From a virus: a DNA stretch of 29,500 nt. A model generated the notes under the pieces. That model was not told where the DNA came from and ran no database searches. It saw only the letters and a list, made by a program, of their open reading frames with translations. The position numbers and the translations under genes are program-made. Below, piece after piece: positions 13,712 through 21,714 of the stretch. The stretch is from positions 1 through 29,500 of IMG/VR virus record IMGVR_UViG_3300007351_000045, one strand, 5' to 3'. How positions within the stretch are numbered: position 1 is the stretch's first letter; each line of letters opens with the position of its first letter.

Positions 13712-15001
13712 ATGGAAGCATTAAAATTAGAAGTTTTGCAAACAGGTTTTTGTGGTGATTGCCAGAAAGAAGTGGAAATACGCCTATATAACGACAAAGT
13801 GATCCCCAAAATTTTTACCTGCGTGGAATGTGGCCAATTTGTTGAAGAAAGATCGCCTGCTATTGGCAAAGCCCTGGCCATGTTCGATTTCAAAGAAGCT
13901 GTCTTTGCAGATATCGAATCATTTAAAACTCTGGAAATCGTCGATACCAAAACGGAAGGAGATGTCAGGAAGGCCCGTATGTCAGTCCGGGACCTGCGAT
14001 ACAAGATCCAGAACAACCAGAAAGAAATAAACGCCGACCTGAACCAGAAGAAAAAGGACGTCAAGGAATATGCTGAACTCCTGATATCCAGGATCGAGCC
14101 GGTTGAAAATGACCTTGACGGAAAAATCAAAGCCGTTGAGCAGGCCCGGGAAGAAAAGCGGATTGAGAAAGAACGGATTGAGGTTGCTAAAAAGGCTGAA
14201 ATCGAACGGGCTGAATTTCTCCGCAAAGGCAAAATTCAGTGGTATATGGATGGGCTTGAGGCTGACTGCACGGCCGGTCTTGAGTACAATCTGCCGGCCC
14301 AGGAAATCATCGATCACCTGGTTATTTTAGATGATATCGAAATAAGCAAGGATGATTTTCAGGAGCGATCACACGAAGCACAGGCCATGCTTAACAACTG
14401 CATGTCTCAAACCAGAGCAGCATATGGCGCCCGGCTGAAATACGAACAAGACCAGGAAGAACAGGCCAAAATCAGAGTAGAACAGGAAGCCGAAGCAAAA
14501 AAGCTTGCATATGACCGGGCCAAGTTTGAGGCAGAACAGGCAGCGGCCAGAGCTGAAGCTGATAAAAAAGCCAATGAAGAAGCCGCCCGGATCAAGGCAG
14601 CTAATGAAAAGCTTGTGGCAGACCGGGAGGCCATCCGGAAACAAGAAGCTGAAATTGAGGCCAGGAATAAGGCCGATATTGAAAGAAAATATTACTCTGA
14701 CTGGACCGATGCCATAGAAATCAACCGGATCATGATTCCAGATCTTGCCATTCAGATGAACCAGAAATTTGACGAAGCCCTGAAAGAAAAGCTCAGAGCG
14801 GATGCTGAACGGGCGAAGCTGATATCCGCCGATATCGAAAAGCTCAATCAGGCCCATGACCATGTTTTCCTGTGCTGGTCAAAAATGGTCCCAGTAAAAA
14901 AGTTTGATACCCATGAAGGAGAGGCGGCTTTCAATCATTTTAAAAATAGTCTTGGGGATTTGCTTTCACATTTTCAAACTGTCATTGCAGAGATTGCCTA
15001 A
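13712..15001 (+). CDS. Zinc-ribbon plus coiled-coil protein (DUF1351-like)
   Basis: A 429-residue protein. A zinc ribbon is formed by CGDC (14-17) and CVEC (37-40). Then comes 'VRKARMSVRDLRYKIQNNQKEINADLNQKKKDVKEYAELL', like the DUF1351 proteins found beside phage annealing proteins, followed by long Glu/Lys/Ala-rich coiled coils (about 130-170 and 250-325) and a helical C-terminus. It may organise or load the recombination proteins. The role is inferred from its place directly after the annealing protein gene. Confidence 0.7.
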   Translation: MEALKLEVLQTGFCGDCQKEVEIRLYNDKVIPKIFTCVECGQFVEERSPAIGKALAMFDFKEAVFADIESFKTLEIVDTKTEGDVRKARMSVRDLRYKIQNNQKEINADLNQKKKDVKEYAELLISRIEPVENDLDGKIKAVEQAREEKRIEKERIEVAKKAEIERAEFLRKGKIQWYMDGLEADCTAGLEYNLPAQEIIDHLVILDDIEISKDDFQERSHEAQAMLNNCMSQTRAAYGARLKYEQDQEEQAKIRVEQEAEAKKLAYDRAKFEAEQAAARAEADKKANEEAARIKAANEKLVADREAIRKQEAEIEARNKADIERKYYSDWTDAIEINRIMIPDLAIQMNQKFDEALKEKLRADAERAKLISADIEKLNQAHDHVFLCWSKMVPVKKFDTHEGEAAFNHFKNSLGDLLSHFQTVIAEIA

Positions 15002-15439
15002 ATGCCCCTAATAATCCTTAAAAGAATCGGTTATGGATACTTCAAGGCCGTGTCAGATGAGGACTCTAAGAACTCTCTGGTATGGCCAACGGGTCAGTTT
15101 TTAGAGGCCACTATCAAGGGGTCAAAGAAGGCCAGGGCATACAAAGAATTGTGCTGCTATAAAGGATCTTGCAAGTACATAGCCAACATGAATTTTTCAA
15201 AGGAAATGGATTCAGTCGAGAAGGTCGATATTCTGACAAAAATCAGATGCGGCTTTGTCTCTGATGTGATCCATGATTCAAAACTTGGCCAGGTCCATTT
15301 TATCCCGAAGAGCCTTTCCTATGCAGAATGTGACCAAAAAGACGCCCATGAATATATTGCCAAGGCCCTTGATAAACATTCTGAACTTGTGGGGCTTTCA
15401 ACGGATGATTATGTCCGGCTGTTGGATGATCAGAAATAG
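15002..15439 (+). CDS. Hypothetical protein, 145 aa (perhaps DUF1367-like)
   Basis: The start adjoins the previous stop (TAAATG). The protein has 'VWPTGQFLEATIKGSKKARAYKELCCYKGSCKYIANMNF' and ends 'PKSLSYAECDQKDAHEYIAKALDKHSELVG'. The layout faintly recalls DUF1367 phage proteins of the recombination region. The similarity is weak and no catalytic residues are evident. It ends in TAG. Confidence 0.6.
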   Translation: MPLIILKRIGYGYFKAVSDEDSKNSLVWPTGQFLEATIKGSKKARAYKELCCYKGSCKYIANMNFSKEMDSVEKVDILTKIRCGFVSDVIHDSKLGQVHFIPKSLSYAECDQKDAHEYIAKALDKHSELVGLSTDDYVRLLDDQK

Positions 15440-15444
15440 GAGAT

Positions 15445-15696
15445 ATGATGCCTGAACACATACCAATCGTTCCAGATACGGAACACAAAATAGATGCCTT
15501 CTGGTGCTATGCAGAGCTTGAAAAAACTTATGACCGGAACCACGACAGGAACACAGTGAAACGCTGCAAATTTGATATCCTGTTTGGCCATGGAAGGTTC
15601 CGGGCAAGGCGAAGATATAAAGACCCAAGGACCGGGGAGCGCAGGGAAACCGTGGAAATATGGCTTGATGAATTTCCGCATGGGGATAAAGAATAA
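15445..15696 (+). CDS. Hypothetical protein, 83 aa
   Basis: An 83-residue, strongly charged protein with 'FGHGRFRARRRYKDPRTGERRETVEIWLDEFPHG'. Two ATGs are adjacent (15445, 15448). Rich in Arg and His; it could bind nucleic acid. No family is recognised. Confidence 0.6.
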   Translation: MMPEHIPIVPDTEHKIDAFWCYAELEKTYDRNHDRNTVKRCKFDILFGHGRFRARRRYKDPRTGERRETVEIWLDEFPHGDKE

Positions 15697-15706
15697 GGAG
15701 ATTGAT

Positions 15707-15910
15707 ATGGATTTAAAATTTTATGTTTATGAACCATCGTCACGTTATACCAAATTCCAGCACAGAACAAGGGTAGATGCTGAAAAAGAAGCTGAACGGC
15801 TCGCTATTCAAAACCCTGGGAAATCATTTGAAATTTTGGCCGCTGTGTCAGTTGTAGTCAAAAATGATGTTGTATGGGATCGGGTGCCGGTTGATGAGAT
15901 CCCATTTTAA
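15707..15910 (+). CDS. Hypothetical protein, 67 aa
   Basis: ATG at 15707 follows AAGGAG. A small alpha/beta protein (MDLKFYVYEPSSRYTKFQHRTRVDAEKEAERLAIQNPGKSFEIL). 'DAEKEAERLAxxNPGxxFEIL' resembles short phage proteins of unknown function. Confidence 0.65.
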   Translation: MDLKFYVYEPSSRYTKFQHRTRVDAEKEAERLAIQNPGKSFEILAAVSVVVKNDVVWDRVPVDEIPF

Positions 15911-15927
15911 TATGAGCAATCAAAGCG

Positions 15928-16014
15928 ATGGCCGGACCTAAAAATCTCGTGAAAATTCGGCATTACAAAAGTTCAGACAGATCAACCAAGCGAACCATTG
16001 AGGTAGAGATATGA
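15928..16014 (+). CDS. Possible 28-aa basic peptide
   Basis: A 28-codon frame (MAGPKNLVKIRHYKSSDRSTKRTIEVEI) whose stop overlaps the HNH gene start (ATGA). The ribosome binding site is weak, so it is a tentative gene. Confidence 0.4.
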   Translation: MAGPKNLVKIRHYKSSDRSTKRTIEVEI

Positions 16015-16316
16015 CACTATTCAACCCGCAACCCAAACAAATTACTTTTATCTCAGAAAAATATCTCAATTTTGTTCGCAGCATGCCATGCTCAGTTTGC
16101 GGCAAAATGGACACCGAAGCACATCATATCCGGTTTGCATATAACTCAGGGACCGGCATGAAACCTTCTGATACCTGGGCTATTCCGCTTTGCAGACATC
16201 ACCACAGAGCGATCCATGATGCCGGTATAAAAACTTTCCATGCTCAAACTGGATTGAATATTTACCGGGAGCTTTTCCTTGTTGCGAAAAGATATATTGA
16301 AGAAAATTTAAAATAA
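16011..16316 (+). CDS. HNH nuclease-like protein (DUF968/Ref type)
   Basis: A 101-residue protein with CSVCG near residue 27, 'EAHHIR' near 37, 'GTGMKPSDTWAIPLCRHHHRAIHD' near 47-70. This is the zinc-ligand and His pattern of small phage HNH proteins of the DUF968/Ref group, which cut or nick DNA during recombination. It sits between recombination and replication genes. Which strand structure it cuts is unknown. Confidence 0.8.
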   Translation: MTLFNPQPKQITFISEKYLNFVRSMPCSVCGKMDTEAHHIRFAYNSGTGMKPSDTWAIPLCRHHHRAIHDAGIKTFHAQTGLNIYRELFLVAKRYIEENLK

Positions 16317-16444
16317 TTTCGGGCCAGCAACCTCCTTCAAAAAAAAAGCTGGAATAGGGCCTTCCCCGGAATAGGCCAAAGCCACCTGCCTCAAGGTAAG
16401 GCAAACCGGGAACAACTTTAACCCATAACAAGTTGGAGAACAAT
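16317..16444 (+). other. Non-coding gap with three consecutive short hairpins
   Basis: No gene is seen. CCAGC/GCTGG (16324-16352), GGCCT/AGGCC (16358-16377) and TGCCT/AGGCA (16387-16403) follow each other. No T-run is present after them. The purpose is unknown. Confidence 0.45.
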
Positions 16445-16774
16445 ATGAAAAATATATATTTAGGAGATGCAAAATTACCAAGGAAAATAAAAAAAGAATT
16501 TTTAGGCCGTCGGGTTAAAAAACAACACCTTAAAAAATTGCTTTCATCTGTAAAAATAACCCAAAATAAATATCCTGGCGAACCAAAAATAGAACCATAT
16601 GAATTTTGTCCTGCTTGTGGATGCAGGTCAAGCTATCTTGTTTATCATGGCGCCCAAGATCAGGAAGTTTACGAAACGGCTTATTGCCTGCGATGTCACA
16701 AAGAGGTTGGCGGAGCAGACAACAGCAGATTTTATCATGTCCTTGAGGATATGTTCCAGGAACAAAACAATTAA
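16445..16774 (+). CDS. Zinc-ribbon protein, 109 aa
   Basis: ATG at 16445 follows TTGGAG; a TTG at 16433 is an alternative. The N-terminal half is very basic (KLPRKIKKEFLGRRVKKQHLKKLLSS). The C-terminal half is a ribbon with CPACGCRSS and CLRCHKEVGG. A nucleic-acid-binding role is likely but unproven. Confidence 0.65.
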   Translation: MKNIYLGDAKLPRKIKKEFLGRRVKKQHLKKLLSSVKITQNKYPGEPKIEPYEFCPACGCRSSYLVYHGAQDQEVYETAYCLRCHKEVGGADNSRFYHVLEDMFQEQNN

Positions 16775-16789
16775 CCAAAGGATAGAGAT

Positions 16790-17038
16790 ATGGGATGGCA
16801 ACCAGAAGAAACAGCTTTATATAATATAGACTATTTGGCATGGCTTTATTTGCCAAAAAATCCGATTGCAAGTGGAATATGTATAGCACATAAGTGTTGT
16901 GTAAAAAAAGATGACCCTGAAACATATCCTGAACATTTACGGAAAACAGTTGATTGCTGGTGGGCAAATGGAAGATATTATGAAAAAGGCCATATTACCA
17001 ACTGGATGTCATTGCCAGATCCGCCAAGTGTCAAGTAA
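16790..17038 (+). CDS. Hypothetical protein, 82 aa
   Basis: An 82-residue protein with many aromatic residues and cysteines (ALYNIDYLAWLYLPKNPIASGICIAHKCCVKKDD... VDCWWANGRYYEKGHITNW). Behind AAAGGA. Not recognised. Confidence 0.6.
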   Translation: MGWQPEETALYNIDYLAWLYLPKNPIASGICIAHKCCVKKDDPETYPEHLRKTVDCWWANGRYYEKGHITNWMSLPDPPSVK

Positions 17039-17052
17039 ACGCCGGTTTATAC

Positions 17053-17081
17053 TTGACAAAACCTGGCGTATGCTGGATAGT
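17053..17081 (+). promoter_or_regulatory. Candidate promoter before the replication genes
   Basis: A perfect TTGACA at 17053-17058, 17-base spacer, and GATAGT (4 of 6 bases of TATAAT) at 17076-17081. It could give the replication genes their own transcript. Confidence 0.5.
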
Positions 17082-17125
17082 AATGATAGGCGATTGAACC
17101 CGTCTTAAGAAAACATAGGAGAGTT

Positions 17126-17251
17126 ATGACAAATCCAATAGACATTTTTGAAGGTCCTGCGAGTGGGGTTATCTTTTTCAAAACATCGAAAACTCTCTTC
17201 CCGGTTCAACATTCGCAGGGCCTTCAAAGGTGTTTAGGCGGTAAATCATAA
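17126..17251 (+). CDS. 41-aa protein or RNA-structure-bearing leader
   Basis: A 41-codon frame (MTNPIDIFEGPASGVIFFKTSK... RCLGGKS) behind AGGAGAG, ending in a TAATG overlap with the initiator gene. Most of the frame lies in a long perfect-pairing hairpin (17147-17228), so the sequence may be constrained as RNA or DNA structure. The peptide has no known relatives I recognise. Coding and structure may coexist. Confidence 0.5.
   Translation: MTNPIDIFEGPASGVIFFKTSKTLFPVQHSQGLQRCLGGKS
17147..17228 (+). repeat. Long inverted repeat (about 19-bp stem) upstream of the initiator
   Basis: TTTGAAGGTCCTGCGAGTG (17147-17165) pairs along its whole length with CATTCGCAGGGCCTTCAAA (17210-17228), with only two G-T pairs. 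The 44-base loop itself can fold (GGG/CCC and TTTTC/GAAAA). No T-run follows, so it is not a terminator. Confidence 0.75.
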
Positions 17252-17961
17252 TGCACAGGGGATTTGTTAAGTTATGGCGTAAAAGTCAAGACAGCAGGGT
17301 TTTTAATAATGCAGATCTTTGGAAGGTTTGGACATGGTGTTTAATGAGGGCAAACCATGAAGAAAATTGGGTTACAATAAAAACTGGAAAGGGTGACATT
17401 GATGTTTTGATTGGTCCAGGTCAGTTCGTTTTTGGTAGAGATTCTGCCGCAAAAGAATTAAGAATGAAAACGTCATCTGTAAGAAATAGAATTGAAAAAT
17501 TAAAAAACATGAAAAATATTGATATTAAATCGGACAGCCAATATTCAATAATTTCAATAATAAATTGGGATAGTTACCAGCCAAAAAATGATGAATGTGG
17601 ACAGGCAAAAGGACAGCCAAAGGACAGCCAAAGGACAGCCAAAGGACAGCCAAAGGACACAGAGAAGAATGATAAGAATATATATTCATCAAATTTTTTG
17701 GAATTTTGGGGATGGTATCCAAGAAGGGTAGGCAAGGGTGCGGCATGGAAAGCATATTGCAATATTAAAAAACCAACTCCTATGCTGTCACAAATCAGGA
17801 AAGCTATAGAGTCTCAAAAAAAATCAAAAGAGTGGCAAGACCCACAATTCATACCACACCCTTCAACATGGTTAAACCAAAGAAGATGGGAAGATGAACC
17901 AGACCAACCAGTTAACCAAGAAAAAACCCTTGCCTTCACAGTATCACCAGAGGACCTATGA
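17251..17961 (+). CDS. Phage replication initiator (DnaD/O-like)
   Basis: A 236-residue protein. The N-terminus 'RGFVKLWRKSQDSRVFNNADLWKVWTWCLMRANH' with 'GQFVFGRDSAAKELRMKTSSVRNRIEKLKNM' looks like the winged-helix domain of phage replisome organisers. A linker at 116-136 is encoded by 11-bp DNA repeats. The C-terminus has 'FLEFWGWYPRRVGKGAAWKAYCN' and 'FIPHPSTWLNQRRWEDEP', typical of phage replication proteins. It would bind the iterons within its own gene, as lambda O does, and recruit the primase-helicase that follows with an ATGA overlap. Confidence 0.8.
   Translation: MHRGFVKLWRKSQDSRVFNNADLWKVWTWCLMRANHEENWVTIKTGKGDIDVLIGPGQFVFGRDSAAKELRMKTSSVRNRIEKLKNMKNIDIKSDSQYSIISIINWDSYQPKNDECGQAKGQPKDSQRTAKGQPKDTEKNDKNIYSSNFLEFWGWYPRRVGKGAAWKAYCNIKKPTPMLSQIRKAIESQKKSKEWQDPQFIPHPSTWLNQRRWEDEPDQPVNQEKTLAFTVSPEDL
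17597..17662. repeat. 11-bp iterons inside the initiator gene (putative origin)
   Basis: Four perfect tandem copies of AAAGGACAGCC at 17608-17618, 17619-17629, 17630-17640 and 17641-17651, with degraded copies on both sides (17597-17607, 17652-17662). The 11-bp period keeps each site on one face of the helix. An AT-rich stretch (17663-17720) follows and could melt. This mirrors the lambda origin inside gene O. Confidence 0.75.
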
Positions 17962-19649
17962 TAACCAAAGAGCAAATATTAAAATCAATAACATTTGACG
18001 GTTTTTATTCCAAATATTTTTCAGATCACAAAAACATGCTGAACGGTGAATGGCAGGTAGTTTGTCCGTTCCATGAAGATAAAGACCCATCCATGAACCT
18101 GAACATGAAAACCGGGCTGTTTAATTGTTTTGGATGTGGTATCAACGGGGATATATTCAGCTTCTATATGAAAAAGCATGGGGTTGATTTCCCGGAAGCT
18201 ATTAAAAGAATTGCCGGCGAACTCGGTATCCAGGAAGACAAGCCAAAGATTGTAAAAACTTATGATTACTTTGATGCAAAAGGAAATTTCGTATCTCAGA
18301 CCGTCCGATATGAACCAAAGAAATTCAGCCAGCGAACAAAGAAAGACGGGGAGTGGGCGTGGACCCTTGAAGGCGTTAAGACAGTTCTTTACAATCTTGC
18401 AGCAGTCATAAAAGCCAAGCAGGTTTTTGTCATGGAAGGCGAAAAGGATTGTGACACAGCCAACAGTCTTGGATACGTAGCCACAACAAACCCAATGGGC
18501 GCCGGAAAATGGCGTGATGATTATAATCCGTACCTGTTCGGAAAAGAAGTGATTTTATTCCCGGATAACGACGCTGTTGGAATAAAACACATGATCCAGA
18601 TAGGCAATGCAATCCGGGAAAAATCACAGGTAAAATGGTTTGATATCCCTGGTAAGAATTGCAAAGGGTTCGACTTTACAGACTATGTGAACTCGTTCAA
18701 AAACGAATTTGAATCCATGAAACAGATCGATACTCTTGTCAGATCGGCAAGACTTTTTGATCCGTCTCAAATCATAATTCCAGAACCAGACACAAAAGAG
18801 TCAGAACAGATCAAAAATTGGATTCTCATCAGCCCTGGTGAATTTTCTGTAAAAGATTTGGATTATGAACTCGGATTTAAAGAACCGGACCAGAAGATAC
18901 TCAGAACCAAGATTCTTGAAAAGTTTGTAGCAGAAAAGATTATTTCCAGAGAAGGCAAGCGTCGGGGAGTGTATCGGCCATACAAAAAAGAACTTGAACC
19001 CATGAATTATTTGAACGCAAATGATAATTTCCTTCCGCTATGGTTGCCGCTGGGCCTTCACAAGATGGTGGGTATTATGCCAGGAAACATTATCATTTTT
19101 TCAGGCGAGCCGAACGCAGGGAAAAGCGCATTGATGTTTAATATTATCAAATCGAACATGAATAAATTTGACGTTCATTACTTCAACTCTGAGGCCGGCG
19201 AAGGAGAATTGAAAAACAGGCTGTCAAAGTTTGAAGATATCGGAATCAAAGACTGGAATTTTAACGCATACAGCCGGGATGGTGACTTTGCAGATGTGGT
19301 TTTCCAGGGCCAGAGAAGCTTGAATATTATAGATTTTCTTGAGGTCCATGACGAGTTTTACCTGGTTGGGCAGAAGATCAAGGAGATACACATGGCTCTG
19401 AAAGGTGCTGTTGCAATAATAGCAATCCAGCGAAACAAGGGCAATGAATTTGGTTTAGGTGGCAGTAGGACAATGGAAAAGGCCAGGCTTGTGGTAAATG
19501 TTGAACCTGGAAAATTGAAAATAACAAAGGCAAAAAACTTTATTGATCCGAGAACAAACCCTAACGGAATGAGCGTTGATTTTAAACTTGCCAATGGGTG
19601 CAAGTTTGTCATGCAGGGCCAGGGTTGGTATCGTAACGGGTCAAATTAA
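17958..19649 (+). CDS. Primase-helicase (CHC2 zinc finger, TOPRIM, RecA-like)
   Basis: A 563-residue protein. CHC2 zinc finger: Cys36, His39, Cys57, Cys60. TOPRIM: Glu in 'VMEGEKD' (about 160) and 'FPDNDAVG' (Asp203, Asp205). A small winged-helix-like segment lies at about 290-340. Helicase core: Walker A 'GEPNAGKS' (383-390), Walker-B-like 'NIIDFLEV' (456-463), 'IIAIQRNKG' (487-495). Architecture matches T7 gp4-type proteins that make RNA primers and unwind DNA at the fork. The helicase part is shorter than in DnaB. It follows the initiator with a 4-base overlap. Confidence 0.9.
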   Translation: MITKEQILKSITFDGFYSKYFSDHKNMLNGEWQVVCPFHEDKDPSMNLNMKTGLFNCFGCGINGDIFSFYMKKHGVDFPEAIKRIAGELGIQEDKPKIVKTYDYFDAKGNFVSQTVRYEPKKFSQRTKKDGEWAWTLEGVKTVLYNLAAVIKAKQVFVMEGEKDCDTANSLGYVATTNPMGAGKWRDDYNPYLFGKEVILFPDNDAVGIKHMIQIGNAIREKSQVKWFDIPGKNCKGFDFTDYVNSFKNEFESMKQIDTLVRSARLFDPSQIIIPEPDTKESEQIKNWILISPGEFSVKDLDYELGFKEPDQKILRTKILEKFVAEKIISREGKRRGVYRPYKKELEPMNYLNANDNFLPLWLPLGLHKMVGIMPGNIIIFSGEPNAGKSALMFNIIKSNMNKFDVHYFNSEAGEGELKNRLSKFEDIGIKDWNFNAYSRDGDFADVVFQGQRSLNIIDFLEVHDEFYLVGQKIKEIHMALKGAVAIIAIQRNKGNEFGLGGSRTMEKARLVVNVEPGKLKITKAKNFIDPRTNPNGMSVDFKLANGCKFVMQGQGWYRNGSN

Positions 19650-19661
19650 AAGGATAAGGCC

Positions 19662-19856
19662 ATGCCAGACACCATAAAATATTCATTGAGCTGCGGAAAT
19701 TGGGGGGACGGAAAATCAATCTGCTTGTGGAGAACAACAAAAACAGAAAGCGTCAAGATTGCAAGATTCCAAAGCGACGCAACTGCTAAGATGTTCGCCG
19801 ATGAGTTTGGCTTTCCGCTGCACGACGATCTTAAAAAAAGACTTTATAAAAAATAA
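19662..19856 (+). CDS. Hypothetical protein, 64 aa
   Basis: A 64-residue protein (MPDTIKYSLSCGNWGDGKSICLWRTTKTESVKIARFQSDATAKMFADEF). 'IARFQSDATAKMFADEFG' fits a common small phage alpha/beta pattern. AAGGAT lies upstream. Function unknown. Confidence 0.65.
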   Translation: MPDTIKYSLSCGNWGDGKSICLWRTTKTESVKIARFQSDATAKMFADEFGFPLHDDLKKRLYKK

Positions 19857-19872
19857 GCCTAAGGAGAAAACA

Positions 19873-20037
19873 ATGGGACCAAAAGAAACAGAAATATCAT
19901 ACGAAACTCTGGCCAAACGTGTTTTAAAATTAGAGGAAACCGTTCCAAAACTGATAGCGGAACTGAAACAAAAAAACGAAGTCATCGGGCAACTGAAAGA
20001 ACTAATAAACCATTTGGAAAGGGGGACAAGATGGTAA
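19873..20037 (+). CDS. Short coiled-coil protein, 54 aa
   Basis: ATG at 19873 follows AAGGAG. Heptad-like leucines and isoleucines (YETLAKRVLKLEETVPKLIAELKQKNEVIGQLKELINHLE) suggest a dimeric coiled coil. It may regulate or bridge replication proteins. Role not shown. Confidence 0.65.
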   Translation: MGPKETEISYETLAKRVLKLEETVPKLIAELKQKNEVIGQLKELINHLERGTRW

Positions 20038-20291
20038 AATACAAAATTCAAAACTATCCGCCATACATCAAAAAAGTAGAGTGTGTTAAAGAGACTGATT
20101 GTATGGTTTTGGTCGATATGGGGCCAGGGCAAAAACCATTTGAACGAAGAAAAGATGGAGAATATTTTGATACATTCAGCGATGCAAAACTTGCACTGAT
20201 GCAATCAATCGTTGATAAAATAGATTATCTGAGCGATCGAATAGCTTACCAACATGAAGAACTTGCAAAAATAGAAAGGCTGGAAGAATGA
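20031..20291 (+). CDS. Hypothetical protein, 86 aa
   Basis: An N-terminal beta segment (YKIQNYPPYIKKVECVKETDCMVLVDM) is followed by a helical tail (LSDRIAYQHEELAKIERLEE). Overlaps both neighbours by a few bases. Not recognised. Confidence 0.65.
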   Translation: MVKYKIQNYPPYIKKVECVKETDCMVLVDMGPGQKPFERRKDGEYFDTFSDAKLALMQSIVDKIDYLSDRIAYQHEELAKIERLEE

Positions 20292-20821
20292 TAATTGAAG
20301 AAATCAAAGAATACGATTCAAGGGAAGAGCTTGAAATGGGTCTTTGGTTGGCAGAAGCTGAAAGGCACGGGCTTGTTTGTGATATCAAATATCATTTTTA
20401 TTCGTTTGTTTTGTCTGAAAAAGTAACAGTATCTAAGCTCGTGGCCCTGAAAACCAAAAACAAAACTGTTGAACATACTCTTTTGAACCAGCACAAATAC
20501 ACTCCCGATTTTTCATTCAGGATAACGTCGAAACTGATTGGAAAGCTTTTCAAAAGCTGGTACCATGATCTTCATTTGTTTGTTTACATCGACGTTAAGG
20601 GATCGTTCAACCGGTTCTCCGGGGATCGTGAATTTTCAATCAATCAAAAATGGATGTGGAAATCAAAAGGAATTTATATTCAAAAAGTTGTCCCTTCAGA
20701 ACTGTTTTTAAAAACATGGGTTCCGGAAGAATGCAGGTTATCACCAAAGAAAAGACAGCCGGTTAAAAAATATATCGGCACACCAACAATCGAAGAATGG
20801 ATAAGGGAGCAAAGCAAATGA
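20288..20821 (+). CDS. PD-(D/E)XK nuclease-like protein (DUF1064/resolvase-like)
   Basis: A 177-residue protein with an early Glu-rich helix, 'KYTPDFSFRI' (Pro-Asp at 73-74) and 'FVYIDVKGSF' (Asp102, Lys104). This forms a PD...DxK active site like small phage nucleases of the DUF1064 type, some of which act on branched DNA. In the replication operon, a Holliday-junction resolvase role is plausible. The C-terminus (SPKKRQPVKKYIGTP) is basic. Confidence 0.7.
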   Translation: MIIEEIKEYDSREELEMGLWLAEAERHGLVCDIKYHFYSFVLSEKVTVSKLVALKTKNKTVEHTLLNQHKYTPDFSFRITSKLIGKLFKSWYHDLHLFVYIDVKGSFNRFSGDREFSINQKWMWKSKGIYIQKVVPSELFLKTWVPEECRLSPKKRQPVKKYIGTPTIEEWIREQSK

Positions 20822-20943
20822 AAAAATTATTTTGGGAAATCATATTGACAATAAAATACTGGCTCCAGGGCCAGAACTGGAAACCTGCGAACGAGTACGC
20901 CAGGGCGATTGTTTATGGACTTAAGAAGCAAGGGAGGGGTTAA
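20818..20943 (+). CDS. Hypothetical protein, 41 aa
   Basis: A 41-residue frame (MKKLFWEIILTIKYWLQGQNWKPANEYARAIVYGLKKQGRG) in an ATGA overlap with the nuclease gene. The N-terminal stretch is amphipathic. Not recognised. Confidence 0.55.
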   Translation: MKKLFWEIILTIKYWLQGQNWKPANEYARAIVYGLKKQGRG

Positions 20944-20944
20944 A

Positions 20945-21460
20945 ATGGCAGGCGGACCAAAACAAGTTCTTTTTTATATTTGCTCATGCGGGTGCAAAGT
21001 GCCTGACGGCCAGCTAAAAAAATACAGAGACCGCAGAAGCGGCGGAGACAAAACTCGAATGGTTTGTCCTGAGCACTATCTCGATGAGGCATATATCGTC
21101 AAATATGTCCTGAAGTGCATCGATTGTGGGAAAGAATTTGAAGAAGAAACAAGAAAAGAGCGTTGCCCAGCTTGCCATACCAAAAACCACAAAAAAGTTT
21201 TGAAGCGGAACCAGAAAACTTATAACGCAACCCACAAGGGCAAGAAGGCTGTAAAAAAAGCCACAAAGAAATACAAAGCCAAACAGCCGAAACCCGAAAG
21301 TCTGGAAGATCAAAGCCGGATATTTTGTGCCAACCGTAGCAGGTGTCTGGATGGATATAAAAACAAACCATACGCCCAGTATTTGCCATGCAAAGGCTGC
21401 AAGGATTACTGTTTAGGGTCAGGAGAAAACGATCCTCTTTATTCCAGGAGGTCTGCATGA
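20945..21460 (+). CDS. Multi-zinc-ribbon basic protein, 171 aa
   Basis: Behind GGGAGGGG. Cys clusters: CSCGCK (13-18), CPEH, CIDCGKEF with CPACH (a full ribbon, about 66-85), and 'CANRSRC...CKGCKDYC' near the end. Between them is a Lys-rich linker (HKGKKAVKKATKKYKAKQPK). A nucleic-acid-binding protein is likely. The repeated cysteine pairs suggest two or three zinc sites. Confidence 0.7.
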   Translation: MAGGPKQVLFYICSCGCKVPDGQLKKYRDRRSGGDKTRMVCPEHYLDEAYIVKYVLKCIDCGKEFEEETRKERCPACHTKNHKKVLKRNQKTYNATHKGKKAVKKATKKYKAKQPKPESLEDQSRIFCANRSRCLDGYKNKPYAQYLPCKGCKDYCLGSGENDPLYSRRSA

Positions 21461-21714
21461 ACTGCAAAAAGCTTAAAGCAATCATCTCTGAAAAAACTTG
21501 CATCGCCCGGCAAAAAGCGATAAAAAAACAACAAGCTTCTTTGGCAAAAAATGGAACGAAAGGCAACGGACCGAATTGGGGTAATTCAGGCGGCAATGGA
21601 CCTATTATGGAATTTGTATCATGCGTCGGCTGTGAAATTGGACTTGAACTTCTAAGGAATGAAAAACCAAGGAAGAAAACAGGCCGAAAAATGAAAACCA
21701 AGACCGATGCATAG
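21457..21714 (+). CDS. Hypothetical protein, 85 aa
   Basis: ATG at 21457 overlaps the previous stop, behind AGGAGG. A basic and Gly/Asn-rich protein (KGNGPNWGNSGGNGPIMEF) with three or four cysteines (MNC, TCIA, SCVGC) and a Lys/Arg tail. Not recognised. Confidence 0.6.
   Translation: MNCKKLKAIISEKTCIARQKAIKKQQASLAKNGTKGNGPNWGNSGGNGPIMEFVSCVGCEIGLELLRNEKPRKKTGRKMKTKTDA

Noticed and set aside
13639-14232. Minus-strand frame of 197 codons opposite the coiled-coil gene
   Set aside because: Antisense of a Glu/Lys/Arg-rich coiled coil; Ser/Phe/Arg low-complexity product and no ribosome binding site.
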